A stretch of DNA of 64,000 nt from positions 62,001 through 126,000 of the forward strand of contig MKVZ01000019.1 of the NCBI GenBank assembly GCA_001898995.1, written 5' to 3'. The position numbers were made by a program, and so were the translations under genes. This document shows positions 54,417-63,317 of this stretch, in pieces (position 1 is the first letter of the stretch; every line of letters begins with the position of its first letter). Below the pieces are notes generated by a model that saw only the letters and a program-made list of their open reading frames with translations, searched no databases and had not been told where the DNA came from. The stretch is from Rhizobiales bacterium 63-22 (GTDB lineage Bacteria > Pseudomonadota > Alphaproteobacteria > Rhizobiales > Rhizobiaceae).

Positions 54417-55316
54417 TTATCCCCGCCGCGCCAGCAGGATACCGGCGATGACGATCGCGCCGCCCAGCGCCTGCATCGCGCCTATGGGTTCGGACAGGAT
54501 GGCCCAGGCGAGCAGTGCCGCGACGACGGGTTGCAGCAACAGGGTGAGCGAGGAAAAGGAGGCGGGAAGATAGGCGAGCGCGTAGGCGATCATGCTCTGT
54601 CCGGCGGTCTGCGACACCCAGGCCAGCCCGGCCAGCACCAGCCAGCCGTTGAGCGTCGAGGGCAGAATGCGGCCTTCCACCGCACAGGCGACGGGCAGGA
54701 TGAGGAGGGCGGCGACGGTGCTGCTCCATAGCATGATGCGCATGGTGGAATAGCGGTTGCGCAACCGCCCGACCGAGAGGATGTAACCGGCATAGAAGAC
54801 GGCGGCGAGAAGCGCCAGTGCGTCGCCTGACGACCGGGTATATAACAGTTCGCCCGGCCCGCCTTTCAGGACGATGACGCCCGCGACCGCAACGACCATT
54901 CCGGCGATGAAGGCGGCGCCCACCCGCGCGCTGAACAGAAGCCATGCGGCGAGCGTGACAAAGATCGGGGCCAGATTGGCGATCAGCGTCGCATTGGCGA
55001 CCGATGTGGCGTAGAGCGAGAGATGCCATGCGGAGAGGTCGATGGCGATGAAGATGCCGGGCACGGTGAGGCGCGCGCAGTCCTGCCATGTGAGCGGCGG
55101 TGCGGCCTTCGCCGCTCCGCGCTCGCGCCGGGCGAGCAGGATCAGCGGCAGCACAGCCAGCGCCAGCCGCCAGAATCCGGTGGCGAGCGGTCCCAGTTCC
55201 GACAGGCGCACGAAAATCGGCGAACTGCCGATGGCGACGCCGCCGGCAAGCAGCATGGTCATGGCCCCGCGGTTGGTCCGGGACGGAGCGGCGGGGCTTG
55301 CGGCGGTCTGCGGCAT
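54417..55316 (-). CDS. EamA/DMT family transporter
   Basis: The 299-residue protein has ten predicted helices in two EamA repeats, opening after a short hydrophilic start with MLLAGGVAIGSSPIFVRLSELGP. The second repeat has YILSVGRLRNRYSTMRIML and LPASFSSLTLLLQPVVAALLAW, typical of drug/metabolite exporters. The start at 55316 gives normal length; the frame is open 61 codons further, over non-conserved sequence. Substrate is unknown. A palindromic repeat lies 125 bases upstream. Confidence 0.85.
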   Translation of the reverse strand: MPQTAASPAAPSRTNRGAMTMLLAGGVAIGSSPIFVRLSELGPLATGFWRLALAVLPLILLARRERGAAKAAPPLTWQDCARLTVPGIFIAIDLSAWHLSLYATSVANATLIANLAPIFVTLAAWLLFSARVGAAFIAGMVVAVAGVIVLKGGPGELLYTRSSGDALALLAAVFYAGYILSVGRLRNRYSTMRIMLWSSTVAALLILPVACAVEGRILPSTLNGWLVLAGLAWVSQTAGQSMIAYALAYLPASFSSLTLLLQPVVAALLAWAILSEPIGAMQALGGAIVIAGILLARRG

Positions 55317-55441
55317 TTTCAAACCCGGTGAGGACGAATAGCCGCTTCCGCAGGCATATCGGTGGAATTTCTGCCCGGATAACAGGCAGGACCTGCTTAT
55401 TCCGGTTCGGGCAGGCCGTCCAGCGCAAAGATGCCTGTTTC

Positions 55442-55508
55442 CTAGAGCATCGGACCGAAAAGTGGAAACCGGTTTTCGGAAAATCCGTTGCTCAAACAAA
55501 TAGATAGA
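55442..55508 (+). repeat. Palindromic repeat, type 2
   Basis: CTAGAGCATCGGACCGAAAA, with CGAAAA (55456-55461) pairing with TTTTCG (55473-55478), continues to AAATCCG and ends AAACAAATAGATAGA, the same linker as type 1. It lies between the EamA gene and the iron alcohol dehydrogenase gene. Confidence 0.75.
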
Positions 55509-55548
55509 TGGTCACAATGCGCCTGATAAGGAGCATGACGATCGAGCC

Positions 55549-55571
55549 CCCCGGCGAAGTCATCGCCGGGG
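55549..55571. terminator. Strong hairpin after the iron alcohol dehydrogenase gene
   Basis: CCCCGGCGA (55549-55557) pairs perfectly with TCGCCGGGG (55563-55571). No T-run follows on the minus strand, so termination is less certain, but the position 13 bases past the stop codon suits a 3' hairpin. Confidence 0.45.
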
Positions 55572-55584
55572 CGGGGATCCTTGC

Positions 55585-56757
55585 TCAGTATCTGCCGGTA
55601 AGCGCCGCGTTCAGCAGCTTCAGCGCGCCGTCCTTCGTGAGCGGGATCGGGTTGCCGCCGGCGGTCGGATCGACAATGGCCATTTCGGCGATCAGGTCTT
55701 TGCGGGCGTCGTCCATCTCCAGCCCCTTGATGAATTCCGGCAGGGTGCGCGGCACGCCGAGGCTGTCGGACAGCTTCGTCACCGCAGCCACGAAACCGTC
55801 GAAACCGCCTTCGATGCCGAGATACCCGGCAAGCCGCGCGATACGCTTTTCGATCGCCGCGCGGTTATGTTGCAGCACATAGGGCATGAAAACGGCATTG
55901 GTCATGCCGTGATGGGTGTCGTAGAGCGCGCCGATGGGATGCGACAGCGAATGGATCGCGCCGAGGCCCTTCTGGAAGGCGGTCGCGCCCATGCTGGCGG
56001 CGGCGAGCATATTGGCGCGCGCCTCGATATTCTTGCCGTCCGCATAGGCCTTGGGCAGATTCTCGAAAACCAGACGGATGCCCTCCAGCGCGATGCCGTC
56101 CGCCATCGGGTGATAGCCCGGCGCGCAATAGGCTTCGAGACAGTGCGCCAGCGCGTCCATGCCGGTGCCGGCGGTGATGAAGGGCGGCATTCCGGTAGAA
56201 AGCTCGGGATCGGCGATCACCGTGACGGGAAGCATTTTCGGGTGGAAGATGACCTTCTTGGTATGCGTCGCCTCGTTGGTGAGCACGCCCGCGCGACCCA
56301 CTTCCGAGCCGGTGCCCGCCGTGGTCGGCACGGCGACGATGGGCGCGATGGCCTTGGCGTCGGCGCGCGTCCACCAGTCGCCGATATCCTCGAAATCCCA
56401 GACCGGGCGCGTCTGGCCGGCCTGAAAGGCGATCAGCTTGCCGAGGTCGAGTGCAGAGCCGCCGCCGAAGGCGATGACGCCGTCATGCCTGCCGTCCCTG
56501 AACACCTTGACGCCGGCGTAGAGATTGCTTTCGACCGGGTTAGGCTTCACATCGGAAAAGACGCCGTATTTCACGCCGGCCTTGTCGAGGATGGCGAGCG
56601 TGGAAGCCACGACGGGCAGCTTCGCCAGCCCCGGATCGGTGACGAAAAGCGGATTGGCGATACCCGCCACCTTCAGCACTTCCGGCAGTTCCCCGATGCG
56701 GCCGGGGCCGAAAAGCACGGTGGTGGGGAAATTCCATTTCGCGGTCAATGTCGTCAT
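55585..56757 (-). CDS. Iron-containing alcohol dehydrogenase (group III)
   Basis: The 390-residue enzyme has the NAD-binding GGGSALDLGKLIAFQAG (about 95-111), VPTTAGTGSEVGRAGVLT (about 141-158) and the iron-ligand region with DALAHCLEAYCAPGYHP, AIHSLSHPIGALYDTHHG. It oxidises alcohols or reduces aldehydes with NAD(P)H. The ATG at 56757 is used; residues further upstream in the open frame are only translated repeat. It lies downstream of a GS-like gene and an aldehyde dehydrogenase, separated from the latter by a palindromic repeat. Confidence 0.9.
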   Translation of the reverse strand: MTTLTAKWNFPTTVLFGPGRIGELPEVLKVAGIANPLFVTDPGLAKLPVVASTLAILDKAGVKYGVFSDVKPNPVESNLYAGVKVFRDGRHDGVIAFGGGSALDLGKLIAFQAGQTRPVWDFEDIGDWWTRADAKAIAPIVAVPTTAGTGSEVGRAGVLTNEATHTKKVIFHPKMLPVTVIADPELSTGMPPFITAGTGMDALAHCLEAYCAPGYHPMADGIALEGIRLVFENLPKAYADGKNIEARANMLAAASMGATAFQKGLGAIHSLSHPIGALYDTHHGMTNAVFMPYVLQHNRAAIEKRIARLAGYLGIEGGFDGFVAAVTKLSDSLGVPRTLPEFIKGLEMDDARKDLIAEMAIVDPTAGGNPIPLTKDGALKLLNAALTGRY

Positions 56758-56773
56758 GAGATTGGCTTTCGAT

Positions 56774-56865
56774 AAAGCATTTCCAGCAAAAGTGCGTAGC
56801 GGTTTTGCGTAGGATAATGCGTAAAACAAAGAGATAGAGCGGCTCCTTGAACAGGAACCGCTCTA
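56774..56865 (+). repeat. Palindromic repeat, type 1, inside the ligase/dehydrogenase operon
   Basis: AAAGCATTTCCAGCAAAAG, GTGCGTAGCGGTTTTGCG and GGATAATGCGTAAAAC match the copies at 15256 and 42826. A tail hairpin AGAGCGG ... CCGCTCT (56836-56863) follows. It fills nearly the whole 118-bp gap between the aldehyde and alcohol dehydrogenase genes and could lower expression of the distal gene or protect the proximal mRNA. Confidence 0.85.
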
Positions 56866-56875
56866 GTGATGCGGG

Positions 56876-58261
56876 TCAGATTTTTTCGCGCAGATGGAAG
56901 GATTTGGGCTGCGTAAGATTGCCGTAGCCGAGCGCCGACAGCGCGGCGCCCCTGCCGGTATCCTTCACGCCGGTCCAGACTAGCGCCGGATCGAGATAGT
57001 CGCAGCGGTTCATGAACACTGTGCCGGTTTCGATGCGGTCGCCGAGGGCTGCGGCATGATCCGCGTCGGCGGTCCACAGCGAGGCGGTGAGGCCGTAGAT
57101 GCTGTCGTTCATCAGCGCCAGCGCCTCTTCGTCGTTGCGCACCTTCATGATGCCGACGATGGGGCCGAAGCTTTCCTCGCGCATGACGCTCATCTGGTGA
57201 TCGACATGGGTGAGCACTTCCGGCGCGATATAGGGCGAGCCGGGGCGGTCGTTCTCAACCGTCATGTTCACATGCGCCTTCGCGCCCTTGCGCAGGGCTT
57301 CCGCCTTCTGCTCGCGGATGAGATCGGCGAAGCGCGCCTGCGCCATGGGTCCCAGCGTGGTGGCCGCATCCAGCGGATTGCCGACCACATATTGCTTCGT
57401 GAGATCGATGAAACCGTCGACGAACCGGTCATAGACCGCCTCGTGCACATAGATGCGCTCGATGCCGCAGCAGCACTGGCCGGAATTGAAGAAGGCCCCG
57501 TCCACCAGATTGGCGACGGCGTGGTCCAGATTGGCGTCGGGCAGCACATAGGCCGGGTCCTTGCCGCCGAGTTCCAGCCCCAGCGTCATGAAGGTTCTCG
57601 CCGCCGCCTTTTCGATGGCGCGGCCGCCGCCGACCGAGCCGGTGAAATTCACATGGTCGATCAGGCCGGAGGCGAGCAGCTTTTCCGTCGCGCGATGATC
57701 CAGCACGACATTCTGGAACACGCCCTTGGGCAGGCCCGCTTTCTCGAAGGCCTGCGCGAAGCGTTCGCCCGCCAGAAGCGTCTGCGTGGCGTGCTTGAGG
57801 ATCACCGTATTGCCGGCCATCAGCGCCGGAACGATGGTGTTGACGGCGGTGAGATAGGGATAGTTCCACGGCGCGATCACCATCACCACGCCGAGCGGCA
57901 CATGCTTCACATAGCGGCGGAAACCGTCCTTCGCGGCGGGGACGTAGGGTTTCAGCGCCTCCTCGGCGATGTCGATCATGTACTGGCCGCGTTCCTGCAC
58001 GCCGCCGTTTTCGCCGCCGTAGCGCGTGGGGCGGCCCATCTGCCAGGCGATTTCAGGCACGATTTCGTCCTGCATGGCGGCAAGCGCTTCGAGCGCGGCG
58101 CGGCAATAGCGGGCGCGCTCGGCTATCGTGAGCGCCGCCCAGCCGGCCTGCGCCTCGCGCGCCGCCGCGACCGCCGCGCGGATGGCGGCCTCCGGCAGAA
58201 AAGGCCGCTCGGCATAGACCGATCCGTCGATCGGGGAGATGATTCTGGCCGTGGAACTCAT
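56876..58261 (-). CDS. NAD(P)-dependent aldehyde dehydrogenase
   Basis: The 461-residue ALDH has VMVIAPWNYPYLTAVNTIVP (about 108-127), the Rossmann-type NFTGSVGGGRAIEKAA, the catalytic Glu in LELGGKDPAYVL and the catalytic Cys within NSGQCCCGIERIYV (about 259-272). It resembles the GabD/betaine-type clan. The start at 58261 (MSSTARIISP) matches family length. It lies 43 bases after the glutamine-synthetase-like gene in the same operon. A gamma-glutamyl aminoaldehyde is a possible substrate by context. Confidence 0.9.
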   Translation of the reverse strand: MSSTARIISPIDGSVYAERPFLPEAAIRAAVAAAREAQAGWAALTIAERARYCRAALEALAAMQDEIVPEIAWQMGRPTRYGGENGGVQERGQYMIDIAEEALKPYVPAAKDGFRRYVKHVPLGVVMVIAPWNYPYLTAVNTIVPALMAGNTVILKHATQTLLAGERFAQAFEKAGLPKGVFQNVVLDHRATEKLLASGLIDHVNFTGSVGGGRAIEKAAARTFMTLGLELGGKDPAYVLPDANLDHAVANLVDGAFFNSGQCCCGIERIYVHEAVYDRFVDGFIDLTKQYVVGNPLDAATTLGPMAQARFADLIREQKAEALRKGAKAHVNMTVENDRPGSPYIAPEVLTHVDHQMSVMREESFGPIVGIMKVRNDEEALALMNDSIYGLTASLWTADADHAAALGDRIETGTVFMNRCDYLDPALVWTGVKDTGRGAALSALGYGNLTQPKSFHLREKI

Positions 58262-58304
58262 TGGCCTTTTTCCTTGTATTTCAAATGCGTTATGCGTTGT
58301 TTCG

Positions 58305-59675
58305 TCAATATCGCTCGAAGCCGCGATGCAGTTCCCAGTCGGTGACGCGGCGGTCATATTCGATCTGTTCCCAGTCGGCGGTGTGGACATAGTGTTCGAC
58401 CACGTCGTCGCCGAAGGTTTCGCGCAGGAATGTGGATTTCCTGAGGGCTTGCGTGGCCTCGCGCAGCGTATAGGGAATTTCCTTCAGTCTGGCCGAATTG
58501 TAGGCGTCGCCGACGAAGGGTTCCTCCAGTTCGAGCTTCTCGTCGATCCCCCTCAGCCCGGCGGCGATGAGCGCGGCGAAGGCCAGATAGGGGTTGAGGT
58601 CGGCGCCGCCGATACGGCACTCGATGCGGATGCCTTTGGTGCCTTCGCCGCAGAGCCGGAAGCCGGCCGTGCGGTTGTCCTGGCTCCACATGATCTTGGT
58701 CGGCGCGAAGGTGCCGGCCTGAAAGCGCTTGTAGGAGTTGATGTAAGGTGCGAGGAAATAGGTGTAATCGGTTGCATATTTAAGCTGCCCCGCCACCCAA
58801 GCCCGCATCAGCGGCGTCATGGTGCGCGGCGCTTTCGGGTCGAAGAACAGCGACTCCTTGCCGTCCGCGCTCCACAGCGAATTGTGGATATGGCTGGAGC
58901 TGCCGGCCTTGTCATAGGCGTGCTTGGCCATGAAGGTGATGCACTTGCCCTGCGCCTCGGCGATCGCCTTCATGGCGTCCTTCATGATGACGTGGCGGTC
59001 GGCCATTTCGAGCGCCTCGGCATAGCGCACGTTCAGTTCTTCCTGACCGGGTCCCCATTCGCCCTTGGAGTTTTCCACCGGAATGCCGGCGGCGGCCAGA
59101 TGGTTGCGCATGGCGCGCAGCACCGGCTCCTCCTTGCTGGTGAGCTGGATCACGTAATCCTGAATATAGGGCGAGGCCGTTTCCATGTCCTGCCAGCGCT
59201 TGGCGCGGGCGCTCTTGTAGGTCTCGTCGAAGAGATAGAATTCCAGTTCCGAGGCGAAATAGGCGCGGTAGCCGCGTTCGTGCAGGCGGCCGAGCTGCTT
59301 TTTCAGGATGGCGCGCGGCGAATGCGAGAGATCGTCATGGGTGTGATGGTCCAGCACGTCGCAAAGCACCAGCGCCGTCTTTTCCAGCCATGGCGCGGGG
59401 CGCAGGGTGGAAAGATCGGGCTTGATGACGAAATCGCCATAGCCCTTGTCCCAGCCCGCCGCCGCATAACCCGGCACCGGCTCCATGTCGATATCGTCGG
59501 CCAGCAGGTAGTTGCAGCCATGGGTTTCCTCATGGCCGGATTCCACGAAGAAGGGCGCATAGAACCGCTTGCCGATCAGCCGGCCCTGCATGTCGGTGAA
59601 ACAGGCCAGAACCGTGTCGATGGCGCCTTCCGCGACCGCTTTCTTCAAGGCGTCGAATGTAAATGGACCCGTCAT
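58305..59675 (-). CDS. Glutamine-synthetase-like gamma-glutamyl-amine ligase (PuuA/GlnA4 type)
   Basis: The 456-residue protein has the GS fold: SELEFYLFDE (about 137-146), WGPGQEELNVRYAEALEMADR, AYDKAGSSSHIHNSLW (ATP/glutamate site) and SQDNRTAGFRLCGEG. It lacks the NLYDLPPEE adenylylation-type end of GlnA and has the length of PuuA and related ligases that attach glutamate to amines. With an ALDH and an alcohol dehydrogenase beside it, an amino alcohol such as ethanolamine is a plausible substrate. The start at 59675 matches the family. Divergent from an RpiR regulator. Confidence 0.87.
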   Translation of the reverse strand: MTGPFTFDALKKAVAEGAIDTVLACFTDMQGRLIGKRFYAPFFVESGHEETHGCNYLLADDIDMEPVPGYAAAGWDKGYGDFVIKPDLSTLRPAPWLEKTALVLCDVLDHHTHDDLSHSPRAILKKQLGRLHERGYRAYFASELEFYLFDETYKSARAKRWQDMETASPYIQDYVIQLTSKEEPVLRAMRNHLAAAGIPVENSKGEWGPGQEELNVRYAEALEMADRHVIMKDAMKAIAEAQGKCITFMAKHAYDKAGSSSHIHNSLWSADGKESLFFDPKAPRTMTPLMRAWVAGQLKYATDYTYFLAPYINSYKRFQAGTFAPTKIMWSQDNRTAGFRLCGEGTKGIRIECRIGGADLNPYLAFAALIAAGLRGIDEKLELEEPFVGDAYNSARLKEIPYTLREATQALRKSTFLRETFGDDVVEHYVHTADWEQIEYDRRVTDWELHRGFERY

Positions 59676-59882
59676 TGCCTGTTCCCTGCGCCGTTCCCTC
59701 ATTGTCCGTTCCGCCTGCCGCCGGCGTTTGCAGAAACGCCGGCGGCAGGCGGTCTGGCGCGCTCCCCGCTATTGTAATTTATGTTACTTTTTTTGAGGTT
59801 ATGCGCACTTGTGGATTATCTGATACGTCCTATGATGCTTTGTCAAACACAATTTGGGCCTCCATGCAGAGGGACGCAGGGA

Positions 59883-60716
59883 ATGGAAAATGCCGGCGTC
59901 AGCGTCGCGGAACGCATCCATGAGCATATCGACGTCATGCCGCCCGGCGAGCGCAGCGCGGCGCGGACCCTGATCGCCCATTATCCGATGCTGGGCCTGA
60001 AGACGGTGGCGGAGTTTTCCGCGCAGGCCGGTGTCAGCGCGCCGACGATCCTGCGCTTCGTCAACCGGCTCGGCTTCCACAGCTATCCCGATTTCCAGAC
60101 CCATTTGCAGGACGAGCTGGCGGCGCAACTGCAATCGCCGCATCACCGCAACGCGCATCGCGAGACGACTACCGGCATCACGCATCCGGGACTGGATCAT
60201 ACGCTGGAGAATATCCGCGAAACCTTCCGCCATCTGGGCGAAAGGCAGTTGGGGCAGGCGGTGGCTGCCCTTTGCCACACCAAGGGCGGCGTTTATCTTG
60301 TCGGAGGGCGCTTCACCGATCCGGTGGCGCAATATATGGCGGCGCATATGCGCATCGTGCGTCCGCATGTGTTCCATCTTGGCGGACAGGAAAGCCTGTG
60401 GCGCGACCGGCTGCTCGACATGGGCCGGCGCGACGTGCTGGTGGTGTTCGATATCCGCCGCTATCAGGATAGCCTGCTCGATCTCGCGGAAAAGGCGAAA
60501 GCGCGCGGTGTGGAGATCGTGCTGGTCACCGACCAGTGGCTGTCGCCAATCGCGCGGGTGGCACGGCATGTGCTCGCCGGGCGCACGGCGGTGCCATCGG
60601 CATGGGATTCCTCGGCGGCGCTGTTCGTGCTGGCCGAAACCGTGATCCGCGAAATGACGCGCAGACTGGAAAAGGACAGCACGGCACGCATCGCCGAACT
60701 GGAGAAATTGCGCTAA
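59883..60716 (+). CDS. MurR/RpiR family transcriptional regulator
   Basis: The 277-residue protein has an N-terminal RpiR helix-turn-helix (KTVAEFSAQAGVSAPTILRFVNRLGF, about 39-64) and a C-terminal SIS domain (GVYLVGGRFTDPVAQYM, DVLVVFDIRRYQDSLL, about 130-260). RpiR proteins sense phosphosugars or other small metabolites. The start at 59883 has AGGGA very close; upstream ATGs at 59832 and 59835 are possible. It is divergent from the GS-like gene (207-bp gap) and probably controls that operon. Confidence 0.87.
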   Translation: MENAGVSVAERIHEHIDVMPPGERSAARTLIAHYPMLGLKTVAEFSAQAGVSAPTILRFVNRLGFHSYPDFQTHLQDELAAQLQSPHHRNAHRETTTGITHPGLDHTLENIRETFRHLGERQLGQAVAALCHTKGGVYLVGGRFTDPVAQYMAAHMRIVRPHVFHLGGQESLWRDRLLDMGRRDVLVVFDIRRYQDSLLDLAEKAKARGVEIVLVTDQWLSPIARVARHVLAGRTAVPSAWDSSAALFVLAETVIREMTRRLEKDSTARIAELEKLR

Positions 60717-60750
60717 TCATGATTCCGTCATGCAACGAACGGGAATCCTG

Positions 60751-61983
60751 ATGGACGAAACCTGCATCATCATCGGCGCGGGCCATGCCGGCTCGCAGGG
60801 CGCGGTCAGCCTGCGGCAGGAGGGCTATGCCGGCAGGATCGTTCTAATCAACGACGAGCCGGATATTCCCTATCACAAGCCGCCGCTGTCGAAATCCTGG
60901 CTGAAATCGCCGGAGCACGGCGCGCTGGTGCTGCGCCCGGAAAGCACCTATCGCGACAGCAATATCGAGATGCTGTTCGGCCATCGCGTTACGGCGGTCT
61001 CGCCCGCCGGCCGGACGGTGACGCTCGATGACGGGCGGGTGCTGCCGTGGACGCATCTGGTCTTCGCCACCGGCGCGCGGGCACGCATTCCCGATGTGCC
61101 GGGCGTGGGGCTCGACGGCGTGGTGACGCTGCGCCGCATGGAAGATGCGCGCCGCATCGCCGCCCTGATGCCGGACGTGCGCGATGTCGTCATTATCGGC
61201 GGCGGTTTTATCGGGCTTGAAATGGCGCATACCGCGCTGGCGCTCGGCAAGAATACCACGGTGATCGAGGCGGCGCCGCGCGTGCTCGCCCGCTCCGTTT
61301 CGGCCGAGGTCTCGGCCCATGTGGAGGCGCGCAGCCGCGCCGCCGGGATCGCGGTGTTCACCGGCACCGGCCTTGCCGCCATCGAAGGCGGGAGCGGCCA
61401 TGTCACCGGCGTGCGCACGGCGGACGGCAGGGTCCTTCCGGCCGACATGGTGGTGATCGGCACCGGCGCCGTGCCCAATGTGGAACTGGCCGAAGCGGCG
61501 GGGCTTGCCGTGGACAACGGCATCGTGGTGGATGAGCACATGCGCACCAGCGCGCCGGAGGTCTACGCCATCGGCGATTGCGTCGCTTACGATCATTTCC
61601 ACGCCGGACGCCGCGTGCGGCTCGAATCGGTGCAGAACGCCACCGATCAGGCGAAGCACGTCGCGCGCGCCATCGTCGGGCGCGCGGCACCCTATCGCGA
61701 AGTGGCGTGGTTCTGGTCCGATCAGGGCGACATGAAGCTCCAGACGGCGGGGCTTTCCTTCGACGCCGACCGGCATGTCCTTGCCGGCAAGCCGGAGGAG
61801 AACGCCTTTTCCGTGTTTCATTTCGCGGGCGACCGGCTGGTGGCGGTCGATTCGATCAATCGTCCGGCCGACCACATGATCGCGCGCCGCCTGCTTGCGG
61901 CTGGCATCAGCCCGACCGAAGCCGATATCGCCGCCGGTCAGGCGCGGCTCAAGGAACTGCTGGCCGCCGCCCCGAAGTCCTGA
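60751..61983 (+). CDS. FAD-dependent ferredoxin/rubredoxin reductase-like protein
   Basis: The 410-residue flavoprotein has an FAD motif (IIIGAGHAGSQGAVSLRQEG), an NAD motif (VVIIGGGFIGLEMAHTALALG, about 147-167), the second FAD contact SAPEVYAIGDCVAY and a C-terminal reductase domain with VAWFWSDQGDMKLQTAGL. This is the putidaredoxin/rhodocoxin-reductase class that passes electrons from NADH to a ferredoxin for an oxygenase. No ferredoxin or oxygenase gene lies nearby. The ATG at 60751 is preferred because GGGAA lies upstream. It is 34 bases after the RpiR gene. Confidence 0.88.
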   Translation: MDETCIIIGAGHAGSQGAVSLRQEGYAGRIVLINDEPDIPYHKPPLSKSWLKSPEHGALVLRPESTYRDSNIEMLFGHRVTAVSPAGRTVTLDDGRVLPWTHLVFATGARARIPDVPGVGLDGVVTLRRMEDARRIAALMPDVRDVVIIGGGFIGLEMAHTALALGKNTTVIEAAPRVLARSVSAEVSAHVEARSRAAGIAVFTGTGLAAIEGGSGHVTGVRTADGRVLPADMVVIGTGAVPNVELAEAAGLAVDNGIVVDEHMRTSAPEVYAIGDCVAYDHFHAGRRVRLESVQNATDQAKHVARAIVGRAAPYREVAWFWSDQGDMKLQTAGLSFDADRHVLAGKPEENAFSVFHFAGDRLVAVDSINRPADHMIARRLLAAGISPTEADIAAGQARLKELLAAAPKS

Positions 61984-62090
61984 CGCAGCCCTGACGCGCC
62001 GGCCATCCGGGCGGGTTTTTCCATTCGCTTTTGGCCGCCTGCAATGGTAAAAGCCTGAACAGACCTCCCAAGTCTTATTTCAGGTTCATC

Positions 62091-63281
62091 ATGAAAAACA
62101 CGTCTCCCACCGCCGTGGCGCGGATGGCGGAATTCGCGCTCGCCATTGGCGGCTTCGGAATCGGCACGGGCGAATTCGCCATCATGGCGCTGCTGCCCGA
62201 CATCGCCCATGACCTGCGCGTCACCATTCCCGAAGCCGGCCACCTGATCAGCTCCTACGCCGTCGGCGTGCTGATCGGCGCACCGGTCTTGGCCGTCATC
62301 GGCGCGAAGCTCGACCGCCGCACGCTACTGTTCCTGCTGATGGGCCTGTTCGCCTTCGGCAATCTGGCCAGCGCCTTCATGCGCGACTACACGCCGCTTT
62401 ATATCATGCGCTTTATCGCCGGCTTCCCGCACGGGGCCTATTTCGGCGTCGCCTCGCTGGTGGTGGCCTCGCTGGCCGAACCCGGCAAGCGGGCGCAGGC
62501 CGTGGGCCGCATGATGATGGGCCTCACCATCGCCACGCTGTGCGGCACGCCGCTCGCCACCGCGCTCGGCCAGATCGCCGGCTGGCGCGCCATGTTCGCC
62601 TCGGTCGGCCTCATCGCCGTCGCCACCATGGTTCTGGTGGCGCTCTATGTGCCGAAACAGCCGGCGGCCGAAGGCGCCTCGCCGCTGCGGGAGCTCGGCG
62701 CGCTGCGCCGACGGCAGGTTCTGCTGACGCTCGCCATCGGCGCCATCGGCACCGGCGGGCTGTTCTCGGTCTTCTCCTATGTCGCCGCCACCATCACGCA
62801 GGTCTCGCATGTAGACGTGAAATGGATGCCACTGGTCTTCGCCACGTTCGGCCTCGGCATGGTTCTGGGCAACGTCGTCGGCTCCCGGTTCACCGACCGC
62901 TCGGTGATGGGCACGGTGGGCGCGGTGCTGCTCTACGACCTCGCCGTCATGCTGGCCTTCCCGGTGCTGATGCAGCATCCGGCGACGGCCTTCCTCAACG
63001 TGCTTCTGGTCGGCGGCGGCTTCGCGCTGGTGCCGGGCCTGCAGACGCGGCTGATGGACGTGGCGGCGGACGCGCAGACGCTGGCCGCGGCACTCAACCA
63101 TTCCGCGCTCAACCTCGCCAATGCGCTGGGCGCGTGGCTGGGCGGGCTGGCAATCGCATGGGGTTATGGCTGGACCTCGACCGGAACGGTCGGCGCGCTG
63201 CTCGCCGTGGCGGGTTTCATCGTCTTCGCCGTCTCGGTGTTTCTCGACCGCAACGGCGCCCGCGCGGCGCAGACGGCGTAA
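62091..63281 (+). CDS. MFS exporter, AraJ/DHA1-like
   Basis: The 396-residue protein has 12 predicted helices and the DHA1 motif GTGEFAIMALLPDIAHDL near the N-terminus (about 23-40), with ISSYAVGVLIGAPVLAVIGAKLDRR as the first loop (motif A). ALNHSALNLANALGAWLGGLA in helix 11 is typical of AraJ/YdhP-like sugar or drug exporters. The start at 62091 is chosen by family alignment. It stands between the flavoprotein gene and a terminator shared with DUF1127. Confidence 0.88.
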   Translation: MKNTSPTAVARMAEFALAIGGFGIGTGEFAIMALLPDIAHDLRVTIPEAGHLISSYAVGVLIGAPVLAVIGAKLDRRTLLFLLMGLFAFGNLASAFMRDYTPLYIMRFIAGFPHGAYFGVASLVVASLAEPGKRAQAVGRMMMGLTIATLCGTPLATALGQIAGWRAMFASVGLIAVATMVLVALYVPKQPAAEGASPLRELGALRRRQVLLTLAIGAIGTGGLFSVFSYVAATITQVSHVDVKWMPLVFATFGLGMVLGNVVGSRFTDRSVMGTVGAVLLYDLAVMLAFPVLMQHPATAFLNVLLVGGGFALVPGLQTRLMDVAADAQTLAAALNHSALNLANALGAWLGGLAIAWGYGWTSTGTVGALLAVAGFIVFAVSVFLDRNGARAAQTA

Positions 63282-63284
63282 ACG

Positions 63285-63317
63285 AAAACACCCGCCGCTG
63301 GAGGGAGCGGCGGGTGT
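63285..63317 (-). terminator. Intrinsic terminator between the MFS and DUF1127 genes
   Basis: ACACCCGCCGC (63288-63298) pairs with GCGGCGGGTGT (63307-63317). On the minus strand the stem is followed by TTTTCG, so it ends the DUF1127 transcript; on the plus strand it lies 7 bases past the MFS stop and may also end that one. Confidence 0.75.

Noticed and set aside
56758..56829. 24-residue N-terminal extension of the iron alcohol dehydrogenase
   Set aside because: The residues (such as AKPLRTFAGNAL) are translated repeat DNA and recur in other frames at other repeat copies; the start at 56757 fits the family.
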